DNA of 46,451 nucleotides from a virus, in IMG/VR virus record IMGVR_UViG_3300017763_000032, positions 1-46,451 of that record. One strand, written 5' to 3'. The translations under genes were made by a program, and so were the position numbers. Positions 7,304 to 15,740 of this stretch are shown piece after piece. A model generated the notes under the pieces. The model saw only the letters and a program-made list of their open reading frames with translations, searched no databases and was not told where the DNA came from. Numbering within the stretch: position 1 is the first letter of the stretch; the number at the start of each line of letters is the position of its first letter.

Positions 7304-10300
7304 TTATGCATATGTTGCGCCAACAGTATACCAATTTGCAGAGTTTGTACAAATATATTGTAATGTTGCACCTTCTGGATGCGTGAATGCATTGTTAGTA
7401 CCTAATGAATTTATTTCATCACTAGTGTTCGGATATACTTTGAATGAGTTAGATACAGTATTGATTATGAATACTACTAATCCACCTTGAGCAACTGGTA
7501 ATTTAATACCATTAGATGCTGATGCTGACGTTACTCTGTTAATTTCAGTTGTTAATGTAAACGCATCGCCCTGTGAACTACCTGAAGCACTTACAGAGTC
7601 ACTAGATGAATGGAATAGAAACGAACTGACTGATGTTATATTTGGTTGTGCGGCAGTTGTTACCGTGCCTGCTAGTGGAGCACTACCTGCTGATGCGGCA
7701 TATGTTGAGTTTGCTACTACGCCAGTAACATTACCACCTGCTACATTGTTTGCTATTGCCGCAAATCCTACTTGCCCACCTACATTTGAACCAGTTAAAT
7801 TAGTTAAGTTGGCACCATCGCCTGACACAGATGTAAATGTACCACGTGTAGCAGAGATATTACCTACAGAAACGTTACCAGTTACTGTCAATGAAGTTAA
7901 AGATCCTACTGAAGTAATATTAGGTTGTGCGGCTGTTGTTACTGTACCAGCAGTCGTTGCACTAGTTGCAACTGTCGCACTTGATACAGCACCAGAAACA
8001 TTAGATCCTACTATATTAGATAAACCACCACCATCACCAGATATTAAACCAGTGTTTGCTGTGATGTTAACTGCTGTAATTAATCCATTAACATCTAACC
8101 CAGTTAAAGTACCAACTGATGTGATGTTTCCTTGTGCAGGTGTTACTACAGTCTGTGCTGTTGTTGCTGTTGTTGCAGACGATACTGCACCAACTACATT
8201 GCTTCCAGATACGCTATTTGCAATTGCCGCAAATCCGACTTCGCTAGATACATTACCACCTGCTACAGCATTTGCTGTTGCCGCGAATGATACTTGACCT
8301 GAGACATTTGCTCCTGCTACTGCGTTTGCTGTTACTGCTGTTGTTGCTGTTGTTGCTAAAGGAACTTCACTTACATTTGCTCCAGTAATACTAGATAATC
8401 CTGAACCGTCACCTTTAAATGTTCCTGTACCTGCTGATATTTCAATATTACCTGCGTTAGTAATTATATCTGAGTTAGTGTTTAAAGTTCCACCTAAGAT
8501 TAATGAAGTTAACGTACCAACACTTGTAATGTTTGGTTGTGCCGCAGTTGATAATGGTCCACTTATAACTGGTGCAGTAAAAGTACCTGTTGTTTTGGTG
8601 AATGTAAATCCTGTATTACCAGCATACAAGCCTGAACCGTCATTGAATATGACCTGAGTATTTGCACCAGGCGCCGCAGTTACTGCTGTTGACCATGACA
8701 ACACACCTGCACCGTCTGTTCTTAAGAATGCGTTTGCAACTCCACCTGTAATTGTTACATTACTTTCAGGTCCTAAGTTAGAAGTACTATTGAAATCGAT
8801 GTTATTATCGAATCCACCTGATACAGACATTGAGCCTGCAACTTCCATGTTTGTTCCTGAATCTTTAACTTGTACTACGTTTGCTGAACCATTGATTGAA
8901 ACTCTGAATGGTCCGTTAGTATCCACTATTGCATTACTTGTGCCGTTTGTAATAGCGGCACCTGCTGATACAGAGATGTTAGATAAACCACCACCATCAC
9001 CAGTAATAAGACCAGTTGTAGTTAAGTTTCCAGCATCGACATTTCCTGTAACATTTAATGATGTTAGAGTGCCTGTTGATGTTATGTTTGGTTGTGCGCC
9101 AGTTTCTACTGTACCTGCTGATACAGCATATGTTGCATTTGCTACAGTACCTGATACATTAGCGCCAGCAACTGAATTTGCTACTACTGAGAATCCAACT
9201 TCGCCAGATACATTTGCACCAGCAACTGAGTTTGCTATAGCGGCATTAGTAACTTCACCTGAGACATTTGCTCCCGCTACTGCATTAGCAGTTACAGCGA
9301 AATTTACTTGTCCAGTTACATTAGGACCTGCAACTGCATTAGCACTATCTGATGATACTGCATGTGTAGCATTTGCTACAACGCCCGAGACATTTGCTCC
9401 TGTAATTGCGGCTAAGTTAGCACCGTCGCCTGATACATATGTGAAGACACCACCTGTGCCAGACACATTGCCTGCAGACACATTACCTGTTACAGATAAT
9501 GCTGATAATGTGCCGACACTTGTGATATTTGGCTGTGCCGCTGTTGTAACTGTTCCTGCTAATGGTGTACTGCCTGCTGATACTGCATACGTTGCATTTG
9601 CTACTAAGCCTACATTAGCACCTGCAATATTTGATAAGCCACCACCATCACCTGTAAATAATCCTGTGTTTGCTGTAACTGATTGTGCTGTTACAATTCC
9701 GTTAACACCTAATGCTGATAACGTTCCTACTGATGTGATGTTTGGTTGAGCGGCTGTTGTTACTGTGCCTGCTGTTGCGGCTGAACCAGTTACACTACCA
9801 GTGATGGGTGCAGTTACAGTAAGTCCAGATAGAGTACCTACTGATGTAATATTTGTTTGAGCGGCTGTACTTAGAGTACCTGTTAATGTAGTGGCACCAA
9901 TAATACCTGTATTAGCATAGACATTTCCTGCTACTACATTGTTAGTTAATGTTATGTTATTGCCATCTATGTTGCCATTGCCTGATGATGTGTTTGCTAA
10001 GATATAACCGAAGTCACCTGCCGCATAAACCGCAGTAGGAGGCAGATCAATGTAAAGAGATTGACTTGTGTTTTCTATTTTTGCAACTGATAGTGTTCCT
10101 GGATTGCTTATCCCTAAATCTAATGTAGATGATCTAACAGTCCAGTTGGCAATGTTTGCAGAAATAACTACGTTGCCTGTAGGTTGATTTACTTGAATTC
10201 CAGACCCTGCAGTTTTGTTAACCGAGATTACTGCTTGATCACCCAGACCAGCAAATACTTCTGTAAAATTTAACTGAACTTTCTCAAATGCCGAGCGGAT

Positions 10301-10357
10301 AGCATCTGCATTGGGATCGTCTGGGAATGCTCCGAAATCTATATTTCTTTGTGACAT
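7304..10357 (-). CDS. Long repeat-built tail fibre
   Basis: The 1017-residue protein starts SQRNIDFGAFPDDPNADAIR and continues with a helix (AFEKVQLNFTEVFAGL) typical of fibre attachment domains. The bulk is built from repeats of two units: TTAAQPNITSVGTLxxLxVT and GDGGGLSNIxGANVSG / VANATYAVSAG, present in roughly ten copies. The C-terminal 110 residues are different (INRVTSASASNGIKLPVAQG to NWYTVGATYA) and look like a conserved tip or trimer cap. The composition is Ala/Thr/Val/Gly/Asn-rich, with almost no Cys or Trp in the shaft. This architecture indicates a trimeric beta-structured fibre. It has its own late promoter with a good Shine-Dalgarno sequence (AGGAAAG). Confidence 0.85.
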   Translation of the reverse strand: MSQRNIDFGAFPDDPNADAIRSAFEKVQLNFTEVFAGLGDQAVISVNKTAGSGIQVNQPTGNVVISANIANWTVRSSTLDLGISNPGTLSVAKIENTSQSLYIDLPPTAVYAAGDFGYILANTSSGNGNIDGNNITLTNNVVAGNVYANTGIIGATTLTGTLSTAAQTNITSVGTLSGLTVTAPITGSVTGSAATAGTVTTAAQPNITSVGTLSALGVNGIVTAQSVTANTGLFTGDGGGLSNIAGANVGLVANATYAVSAGSTPLAGTVTTAAQPNITSVGTLSALSVTGNVSAGNVSGTGGVFTYVSGDGANLAAITGANVSGVVANATHAVSSDSANAVAGPNVTGQVNFAVTANAVAGANVSGEVTNAAIANSVAGANVSGEVGFSVVANSVAGANVSGTVANATYAVSAGTVETGAQPNITSTGTLTSLNVTGNVDAGNLTTTGLITGDGGGLSNISVSAGAAITNGTSNAIVDTNGPFRVSINGSANVVQVKDSGTNMEVAGSMSVSGGFDNNIDFNSTSNLGPESNVTITGGVANAFLRTDGAGVLSWSTAVTAAPGANTQVIFNDGSGLYAGNTGFTFTKTTGTFTAPVISGPLSTAAQPNITSVGTLTSLILGGTLNTNSDIITNAGNIEISAGTGTFKGDGSGLSSITGANVSEVPLATTATTAVTANAVAGANVSGQVSFAATANAVAGGNVSSEVGFAAIANSVSGSNVVGAVSSATTATTAQTVVTPAQGNITSVGTLTGLDVNGLITAVNITANTGLISGDGGGLSNIVGSNVSGAVSSATVATSATTAGTVTTAAQPNITSVGSLTSLTVTGNVSVGNISATRGTFTSVSGDGANLTNLTGSNVGGQVGFAAIANNVAGGNVTGVVANSTYAASAGSAPLAGTVTTAAQPNITSVSSFLFHSSSDSVSASGSSQGDAFTLTTEINRVTSASASNGIKLPVAQGGLVVFIINTVSNSFKVYPNTSDEINSLGTNNAFTHPEGATLQYICTNSANWYTVGATYA
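7620..9900. repeat. Tandem degenerate coding repeats of the fibre shaft
   Basis: The DNA encoding AAQPNITSVGT and ANVSG/ANATYA units recurs throughout. Repeats such as 'gtgatgtttggttgtgc' reappear with small changes every 150-300 bp. A related set occurs at 32480-32950 in the second fibre gene. Such repeats offer ready substrate for recombination and copy-number change. Confidence 0.8.
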
Positions 10358-10379
10358 AACAATTCTTTCCTAATAGTAG

Positions 10380-10385
10380 TATTTA
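10380..10385 (-). promoter_or_regulatory. T4-type late promoter (1017-residue fibre gene)
   Basis: GATAAATA on the minus strand; the leader of about 17 nt includes AGGAAAG eight bases before the ATG. Confidence 0.75.
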
Positions 10386-10416
10386 TCGTTTGGAGATATT
10401 CTTCGTTATCCAAAAA

Positions 10417-10439
10417 AATACCCGACATTGCCGGGTATT
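10417..10439 (-). terminator. Rho-independent terminator after the acidic repeat gene
   Basis: An 8-bp stem AATACCCG/CGGGTATT with a 7-nt loop is followed on the minus strand by seven T. It ends the transcript of the 1094-residue gene just before the fibre gene's promoter. Confidence 0.85.
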
Positions 10440-10463
10440 ATAAAAGTAAAAACTTCGTAGTTA

Positions 10464-13400
10464 TTATTTTTCAGATAGGCTGTCAAGTTTGTTCAACATA
10501 GTTGCAAAACCAGATGATGATAAAACACTGCCTTCTTTAACTAAGTCAGCACCGTTATATCCCATTCTGTCATCTTGACCAGCAACAACTGGAATAGTTG
10601 TTTGACCTGTTGATTTCTGTTTGTTAAGTCCACCAGAGATAACTTTAGTCATAAAGTCAATGTCTTGCTCAAACGAAGTTTCCATGCCATCTTTACCAGC
10701 ATCGTTAGCCCATTCGTCAAGTTTCTCTTCTTTCATGTCTCCACATGCTTCATCAACATCTTTATCGTCTTTTTTACCTTTCTTTTTATCTTGGTATGCT
10801 TTAAGACCTGCTGGAAGTTTACCTTCTTCTAAATCATCTTCTGATACTGCAAATTCTCTTTGATCATCAGTTTGAGTTTCAGTTACAGGTTCGATTGATC
10901 CATCTAAACTATCAGCAGATGCATCTTCTGCACCTTCTGTTGTTAAGTTATCATCGTCATGTTGTGATAAAGGCTGAGTAGGCTGTTCTGATGCTTCTAC
11001 ACCGACTTCTGCTAGTAAGTCTAAAGTTCTAAGATTTTCTTCTAAAGAAGGCTTTCTGTCTTCTTTATCTCTCTTACCCCACGCACCATCTGTGTCATCT
11101 CTACGGCCTTTTTCACTCTGTTTCTTACCAGATTCTTTGCCATGCTTCTCGCCATCAGACTCGTCTTCTCTATCATCATAGCCTTGTTTTTTAAATTCAT
11201 CTAACTGAGCAAGTTCATCTAACTGTGCAAGAGTTTCTTCTAATGACTTAGGATCGTTATGGTCTTCTTTGTCTCTTTTGCCATACTTACCACGTTCATC
11301 ATCTCTGCGATCCTTCATTGACTGCTTCTTATCAGATTCTTTGCCGTCTTTCATTCCGAGTTGTTCGTCTTCTCTATCATCGTAGCCTTGACCTTCATCT
11401 GCTCTGTGATGATCTTTGTAATCATCATATTCTAAATCTTTAGTGACATCTTCGCCATCTCTACCTGAGTGCTTACGACCATCATAATGTGCATCATGTG
11501 CAACTTCTTTACCTGCTCTTTCAGCATGGTCGTCCATCTCTGCATCTGATTCTTCTTCTAAATGCCCACCATGTCTATGACCGAAGTCATCACGTGATTG
11601 ATCTCTACGACCTGCATAGTCATCATCTTTACCAGATTCCTTGCCATCTTTCATGCCAAGTTGCTCGTCTTCTCTATCGTTATAGCCTTGCTTTTCTTCT
11701 AAATGCCCACCATGTCTATGACCGAAGTCATCACGTGACTGATCTCTACGTCCTGCGTAGTCATCATCTTTACCAGACTCTTTGCCGTCTTTCATACCGA
11801 GTTGTTCGTCTTCTCTGTCATTGTAACCTTGATCTTCCATTGTTTTGTCGCCACATGCTTCTTCCATATGATCATCTGAACCACATGATTCGCATGTTTC
11901 TTTTTCATCAACAATTTCTTCTTCGTAGTCAACAGTTCCTGGTGCTTCTGCATCATCTTCCATATCGACAATACCCATTAACTTGAGCATGTCATCATGT
12001 GAACTTTGAGGCTCTTCTGATGGTGATTCTGAACCATAGAATGATACGTCTGCAACATCTGGTGTTACAACTTCTAATTCAGGATCTCCATAGTTGCCCA
12101 TGCCTACGTCTTTAACAAACTTGATTAACTTATCTGCTTCTGCATCTGTAGCATTAACACTAACTCTGTCTTCTTGTCCTTCCATTCCAGACTGAACTGA
12201 GATGTTAACACCTTCTTCTACAGTCTGATCTTCATTTAATACAGACTCTAGTTCTGCTTCTAATGATTCAAATGTCCAGGCATCTTCATATGTTGCTTCT
12301 TTGTCGCCTTCAGTTGATGCATTCCAGTCATACTTGTCATCTAAACCAGCATCTTTTTCTTGTTCTGCTACAGTTTTTGTGAATTCTTTTCCGCCTACAG
12401 TGAACTTTTCGCCCTTGCTTACTTTGTCCATTGCCCCTGAAAATGCATTGCCTTCATCCATCTCTGCTTCGTCCATCGCACCGTAAGATGCCATAGTAGA
12501 TACAACTTCTGATTCAGGTTCTTCATGCACGATTCCTACGATTGGCTCGTTACGAATTCCCATTTCTTTTGTAGAATCTTCATAAGCGTTCTTTACGCCA
12601 CATGCTTCATCAAGGCCATGTTTGTAACCTTCGTGGTATGCCTTATGACCTTCAGATCCTTCGTCATGTGGACATGCATAAGATCCTTTACATAAACCAT
12701 GAGCATGACCCATGTGCTTTGCCGCTTTCAGAATGTGATCAGCGCCTTCTTTTAAGTTTGTTTTAGTATTTTTAATCATAATATTAAGTTCTTTTTGATT
12801 GCACTTAGGGTGCAGTTGTTTTATTTGTGATGTAGACAAGCCTTCTGAACACATAGATTTCACTTTAGAAATACTAGGTAGTTTACTAGATTTGCTTATC
12901 TTACCCTTAGCCTTTTCTTTTACAAGTTGAGGCGTATCAGAATCATTGGCTGCCAGAGCGGCGTTTGCCGCGGCGTTGCCTTTTTCATCATTAGTTGAAT
13001 TTGGAGACCCATCATCTGCTGGATATTGAGCACCTTCTGCCATGTCTCTATTATCGCCACTTAGTGGAGATGTAAGATCCATTGATGATTCAGGTGGTGT
13101 GTCAGTTTCTGCTACTTTACCTTTCCAATCTTTCTTAGATCGTATAGCAAAATTAATTTGTCGTAATTTAGAAGTTTCTTCTTTAGTTCTGTCTTCTTTG
13201 CTTTTTAATGCTGAACGGGCTTTTTGCAATTCTGCGATAGTTTTGTCTGCCCATTTACCAGTAGATTTAATCTTAGTGTCACCAGCCCATTTTTCATCGA
13301 GTTCTTCTTCGTTTATCTCAGAATCACCCATTGTTAAGTTACCTTTATCAATTGCTGTTTGGATTTGGTTTGCTGTATTTGCATCTTTTACTGTGCCGAT

Positions 13401-13748
13401 TGTCTCGCCATCTTGTGTAATATGTTGTGCTCCAGGGTCTGCTGGTTCTAATTTAAGTTCTTCAAAGACATTTCTTAATGTACCCTTAACGATACCAACA
13501 CTTTCATCTAAATCTGGATCAAAATTATCTGATCTTTGTCTATACCCATAAAAACTTCCTTCTTTTTCATCGTCTTTATTTCTAAGTTTTTCTTGGTGTT
13601 TTTCAATAGCCTTTCGTCTTTTTGTTGCTTCTGAATCTGGTGCAGTCGGGTTTGGAATTTTTTGATCGGCTTCTGTTAACATAGTAGTAGACTCAGTAGA
13701 GTCTTCTGACATGTCATTGAATTGCGTTAAAATCTTTTTAAAGTCCAT
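10464..13748 (-). CDS. Very acidic, repeat-containing protein of unknown function
   Basis: The 1094-residue protein is dominated by Asp, Glu, Lys, Gly and Ser and is probably largely disordered. It contains two exact-length tandem 47-residue repeats (QGYNDREDEQLGMKDGKESG to GHLEE), then two diverged copies (QGYDDREDE). Cys/His-rich patches occur (CESCGSDDHMEEAC; GLCKGSYACPHDEG) that could bind metal. A segment near residue 290 (SISKVKSMCSEGLSTSQIKQ) resembles a helical DNA-binding-like stretch, but only weakly. It follows the 206-residue gene by 10 bp in the small-terminase transcription unit and ends at a strong terminator. It may be a capsid-internal or scaffold-like protein; no homologue is identified. 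Confidence 0.75.
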   Translation of the reverse strand: MDFKKILTQFNDMSEDSTESTTMLTEADQKIPNPTAPDSEATKRRKAIEKHQEKLRNKDDEKEGSFYGYRQRSDNFDPDLDESVGIVKGTLRNVFEELKLEPADPGAQHITQDGETIGTVKDANTANQIQTAIDKGNLTMGDSEINEEELDEKWAGDTKIKSTGKWADKTIAELQKARSALKSKEDRTKEETSKLRQINFAIRSKKDWKGKVAETDTPPESSMDLTSPLSGDNRDMAEGAQYPADDGSPNSTNDEKGNAAANAALAANDSDTPQLVKEKAKGKISKSSKLPSISKVKSMCSEGLSTSQIKQLHPKCNQKELNIMIKNTKTNLKEGADHILKAAKHMGHAHGLCKGSYACPHDEGSEGHKAYHEGYKHGLDEACGVKNAYEDSTKEMGIRNEPIVGIVHEEPESEVVSTMASYGAMDEAEMDEGNAFSGAMDKVSKGEKFTVGGKEFTKTVAEQEKDAGLDDKYDWNASTEGDKEATYEDAWTFESLEAELESVLNEDQTVEEGVNISVQSGMEGQEDRVSVNATDAEADKLIKFVKDVGMGNYGDPELEVVTPDVADVSFYGSESPSEEPQSSHDDMLKLMGIVDMEDDAEAPGTVDYEEEIVDEKETCESCGSDDHMEEACGDKTMEDQGYNDREDEQLGMKDGKESGKDDDYAGRRDQSRDDFGHRHGGHLEEKQGYNDREDEQLGMKDGKESGKDDDYAGRRDQSRDDFGHRHGGHLEEESDAEMDDHAERAGKEVAHDAHYDGRKHSGRDGEDVTKDLEYDDYKDHHRADEGQGYDDREDEQLGMKDGKESDKKQSMKDRRDDERGKYGKRDKEDHNDPKSLEETLAQLDELAQLDEFKKQGYDDREDESDGEKHGKESGKKQSEKGRRDDTDGAWGKRDKEDRKPSLEENLRTLDLLAEVGVEASEQPTQPLSQHDDDNLTTEGAEDASADSLDGSIEPVTETQTDDQREFAVSEDDLEEGKLPAGLKAYQDKKKGKKDDKDVDEACGDMKEEKLDEWANDAGKDGMETSFEQDIDFMTKVISGGLNKQKSTGQTTIPVVAGQDDRMGYNGADLVKEGSVLSSSGFATMLNKLDSLSEK
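11035..11831. repeat. Four copies of a 47-codon-type coding repeat
   Basis: Copies A (11831-11691) and B (11690-11550) are contiguous, 141 bp each, and nearly identical with mainly third-position differences. Copies C (from 11390) and D (from 11186) are diverged and separated by unique acidic sequence. All start with a QGY(N/D)DREDE codon block on the minus strand. Confidence 0.85.
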
Positions 13749-13758
13749 AGTTAAATCC

Positions 13759-14379
13759 TTATAGTCCCGCTGATGTTTCAGGCTTAGGCTGTCGTTTTAC
13801 ATCAGTAAACGGACTCTTTTGCCCTTTAACTGAATCATCTGTCCAAGGCTTCCAAGGATCAAATGAATCTTTAGTATTCTTTTGATCAGCAGGTAAACCT
13901 ACTTTACCGACGTTCTTATATTCTGCATGTTTGTGTATGCTGTCTAAGTACTTATCACCATATTCTTCACTTGCTTCTTTTCCATTATCTTCTAATTCAG
14001 GTTCGCCTAATGCTGGTGATGCTTGATTTTCGTATTGCTCCATTTCATCATTAATACCGTCATTGTATGCAGTATTAACCATTCTTACATAGTTGATGTT
14101 ATGACCTAGTAATTGAGCCATTTGTTGAACCATTGGTTCAGTACATGGGTATGCAAACTTGCATGTAAATATATGTACAGGCTCATTATTTAAATTTGGA
14201 AATCCATATGGATTTGCTTGAATTGGTGTTGATTTTGGACCTTTGATTTCAACTGGTGAGAACTTATCTAAGTTGAATTTAAACAACTCCAAGAAGTTCT
14301 TGTCAACGTCACCGGCTACTTTAATTGTGTAGTCATAAGTGTGGACGCTTTCTGCGATAAATTGTTTAAGATTTCTCAT
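13759..14379 (-). CDS. Conserved hypothetical protein, likely structural
   Basis: The 206-residue protein starts MRNLKQFIAESVHTYDYTIK followed by AGDVD. I recall this pattern from uncharacterised cyanophage proteins in the structural cluster. The first about 115 residues form an alpha/beta domain (GPKSTPIQANPYGFPNLNNE, then FTCKFAYPCTEPMVQQMAQL); the remainder is acidic then Pro/Lys-rich and probably disordered. It lies between small terminase and the acidic repeat protein, under its own late promoter located right after the terminase stop codon. Role unknown; head or packaging association is inferred from position only. Confidence 0.7.
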   Translation of the reverse strand: MRNLKQFIAESVHTYDYTIKVAGDVDKNFLELFKFNLDKFSPVEIKGPKSTPIQANPYGFPNLNNEPVHIFTCKFAYPCTEPMVQQMAQLLGHNINYVRMVNTAYNDGINDEMEQYENQASPALGEPELEDNGKEASEEYGDKYLDSIHKHAEYKNVGKVGLPADQKNTKDSFDPWKPWTDDSVKGQKSPFTDVKRQPKPETSAGL

Positions 14380-14401
14380 AATGTTTTGTTCCCGTGTAAT
14401 A

Positions 14402-14407
14402 TATTTA
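14402..14407 (-). promoter_or_regulatory. T4-type late promoter (206-residue gene)
   Basis: GATAAATA on the minus strand, abutting the gp16 stop codon; leader about 17 nt. Confidence 0.7.
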
Positions 14408-14890
14408 TCATTCTTCTGTATTTTTAGCAGATAAAACTCGTAGTAATTCGTTACGATCCAAGTTTTGTCCTTCGCCTAAAGGAATATTATCGATCTTTTC
14501 ATCAGCCTTTGCTTGACGTTGATCTAATGTTGCTTTCTTTAATTGTAGATCAATCATCTTTAATTTTTTGTTTAGTTTAGCAGTCTTAGCAGTAATAGCA
14601 TGATTCAACATATTACTAGCAACACTAAAAATGTCACCGCTGAAACGTGAATCAACTTGCATTCCTAAATCCATTAAATCTTGGAAACTAGTTTCTGCTT
14701 TCTTGCTCAGTTCATCCATCTCTCTATCAGATGCTTCTAAGCCTCTAACTGTAGGCAAAGCAGTTTCAATCTTTTCTAAGTTACTTAATGCTTCTTTAGT
14801 AACTTCTTCTGCTACGCCTGGAATAGGCTCATTCAATTCATTGTCTTCGTTAGAAGCAATATCAAATAATTCTTCAAGTTTCTTAGTCAT
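14408..14890 (-). CDS. gp16: Terminase small subunit, gp16-like
   Basis: The 160-residue protein has the layout of T4-like small terminases: an N-terminal LEELFDIA segment (T4 gp16 has LNKLFDIS), an acidic linker, a central helical hairpin (DELSKKAETSFQDLMDLGMQ, then FSGDIFSVASNMLNHAITAK), a long basic helix (LNKKLKMIDLQLKKATLDQR) and a C-terminal LDRNELLRVLSAK peptide. Such proteins form rings that recognise DNA and stimulate the large terminase during packaging. T4 gp16 is 164 residues. No large terminase (gp17) is in the window, so the usual 16-17 pairing is broken. The start has no Shine-Dalgarno; a late promoter places transcription start at the ATG. Confidence 0.72.
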   Translation of the reverse strand: MTKKLEELFDIASNEDNELNEPIPGVAEEVTKEALSNLEKIETALPTVRGLEASDREMDELSKKAETSFQDLMDLGMQVDSRFSGDIFSVASNMLNHAITAKTAKLNKKLKMIDLQLKKATLDQRQAKADEKIDNIPLGEGQNLDRNELLRVLSAKNTEE

Positions 14891-14895
14891 ACAAG

Positions 14896-14901
14896 TATTT
14901 A
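14896..14901 (-). promoter_or_regulatory. Late promoter placing transcription start at the gp16 ATG
   Basis: GATAAATA on the minus strand, then exactly 5 nt (CTTGT), then ATG at 14890. No Shine-Dalgarno lies upstream; a leaderless mRNA is predicted. Confidence 0.75.
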
Positions 14902-14902
14902 T

Positions 14903-15349
14903 CTACTTACTACGACCGTTGTAGAAAAGATCGTCTTCAGTAACAACTCTGAATTGAATGCCTTGAGTTTTGCAATATGCTTGAGCATACTTCCACTTAG
15001 CATGATTGATAGCAACAGTAATTGCAGTCTTAGGATTAGTTCTTTTTTCTTCAATGATACTTTGTGCTTTTGGTTTGATTTCGATCAGTTCTGCTTTTTT
15101 TCTACCAGTTCTATCTTGGTAGACAATAAAGAAATCTGGTATGTAATTTTTTCGTTTGCCTGTAATAGGATGTATATAAGGAATTGCTATAGATTCACTA
15201 GCCCATTGCAACACTTTGTCGTTACTATCACAAAAGATCATAAACGTAAGTTCCCATCCAGATCGATATGTTGGCTTACCTTTGCCTACATATTTTTGTG
15301 GATTTCTTACAGTGTATCTGCCTTGTGCGTATTTTTGTCTACGAGCCAT
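14903..15349 (-). CDS. gp4: Head completion protein gp4 (TnsA-like endonuclease fold)
   Basis: The 148-residue protein carries the gp4 signature: RYTVRNPQKYVGKGKPTYRS, GWELTFMIFCDSN, WASESIAIPYIHPITGKRKN, then YIPDFFI with ELIEIKPK. PDF...EIK is a PD-(D/E)XK-type catalytic arrangement as in TnsA N-terminal domains. T4 gp4 (also called gp50) is needed to finish filled heads, probably by trimming DNA or preparing the head for tail joining. The length is typical. It lies at the end of the 402-residue / 125-residue / gp4 unit, preceded by AAGG, with the gp16 promoter overlapping just past its stop. Confidence 0.87.
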   Translation of the reverse strand: MARRQKYAQGRYTVRNPQKYVGKGKPTYRSGWELTFMIFCDSNDKVLQWASESIAIPYIHPITGKRKNYIPDFFIVYQDRTGRKKAELIEIKPKAQSIIEEKRTNPKTAITVAINHAKWKYAQAYCKTQGIQFRVVTEDDLFYNGRSK

Positions 15350-15361
15350 TATAGGGCCTTG

Positions 15362-15739
15362 TTATGCAATGATATTACGTTGTACTGCTTGATTAGGACT
15401 TACGACAGTGCTGATTCCATATAATGCAGTTTTAGATTTTAATAGATTTAAATAATATGCCATTTCGCTATTTACTTGTATACTTGTTTCTACATTAGTT
15501 CTAAAATAATCCATAAACACCATGATATCTGTGCCTGTTTGTTGTGCAATTTTAAACAACACAGATGCGAATTTTTTTGCAGTATCTTTTGTACTTTCAG
15601 AATTAGGGTCGCCTTTTAATACTCCAACAAAGTATGAATTTACTACGTCCCATTCATTGACAGGAACACTTAATGGTTCTGCATAAAAACTATCGAATAT
15701 TTCTAGTGTGTTTTCTGTTTGTACTACTTCTAATGCCAT
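15362..15739 (-). CDS. Conserved small tail-region protein
   Basis: The 125-residue protein includes VPVNEWDVVNSYFVG, FASVLFKIAQQTGTDIMVFM and SEMAYYLNLLKSKTALYGIS, a conserved set I recall from uncharacterised proteins of marine T4-like phages lying next to tail genes. It is predicted mostly helical. Its ATG is one base after the stop of the tail-tube-like gene, and gp4 follows by 12 bp, so all three are probably one operon. Chaperone or assembly roles fit the position, but no function is known to me. Confidence 0.72.
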   Translation of the reverse strand: MALEVVQTENTLEIFDSFYAEPLSVPVNEWDVVNSYFVGVLKGDPNSESTKDTAKKFASVLFKIAQQTGTDIMVFMDYFRTNVETSIQVNSEMAYYLNLLKSKTALYGISTVVSPNQAVQRNIIA

Positions 15740-15740
15740 T

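Noticed and set aside
7665-9749. Long plus-strand open frames (210 and 319 codons) opposite the fibre gene
   Set aside because: They are mirror frames of the Ala/Thr/Val-rich repeats; composition is periodic Pro/Ala/Thr, with no promoter or Shine-Dalgarno on that strand.
7620-9900. Possible CRISPR-like array from regular repeats
   Set aside because: Repeats are coding, degenerate, of variable spacing and in frame with a fibre protein.
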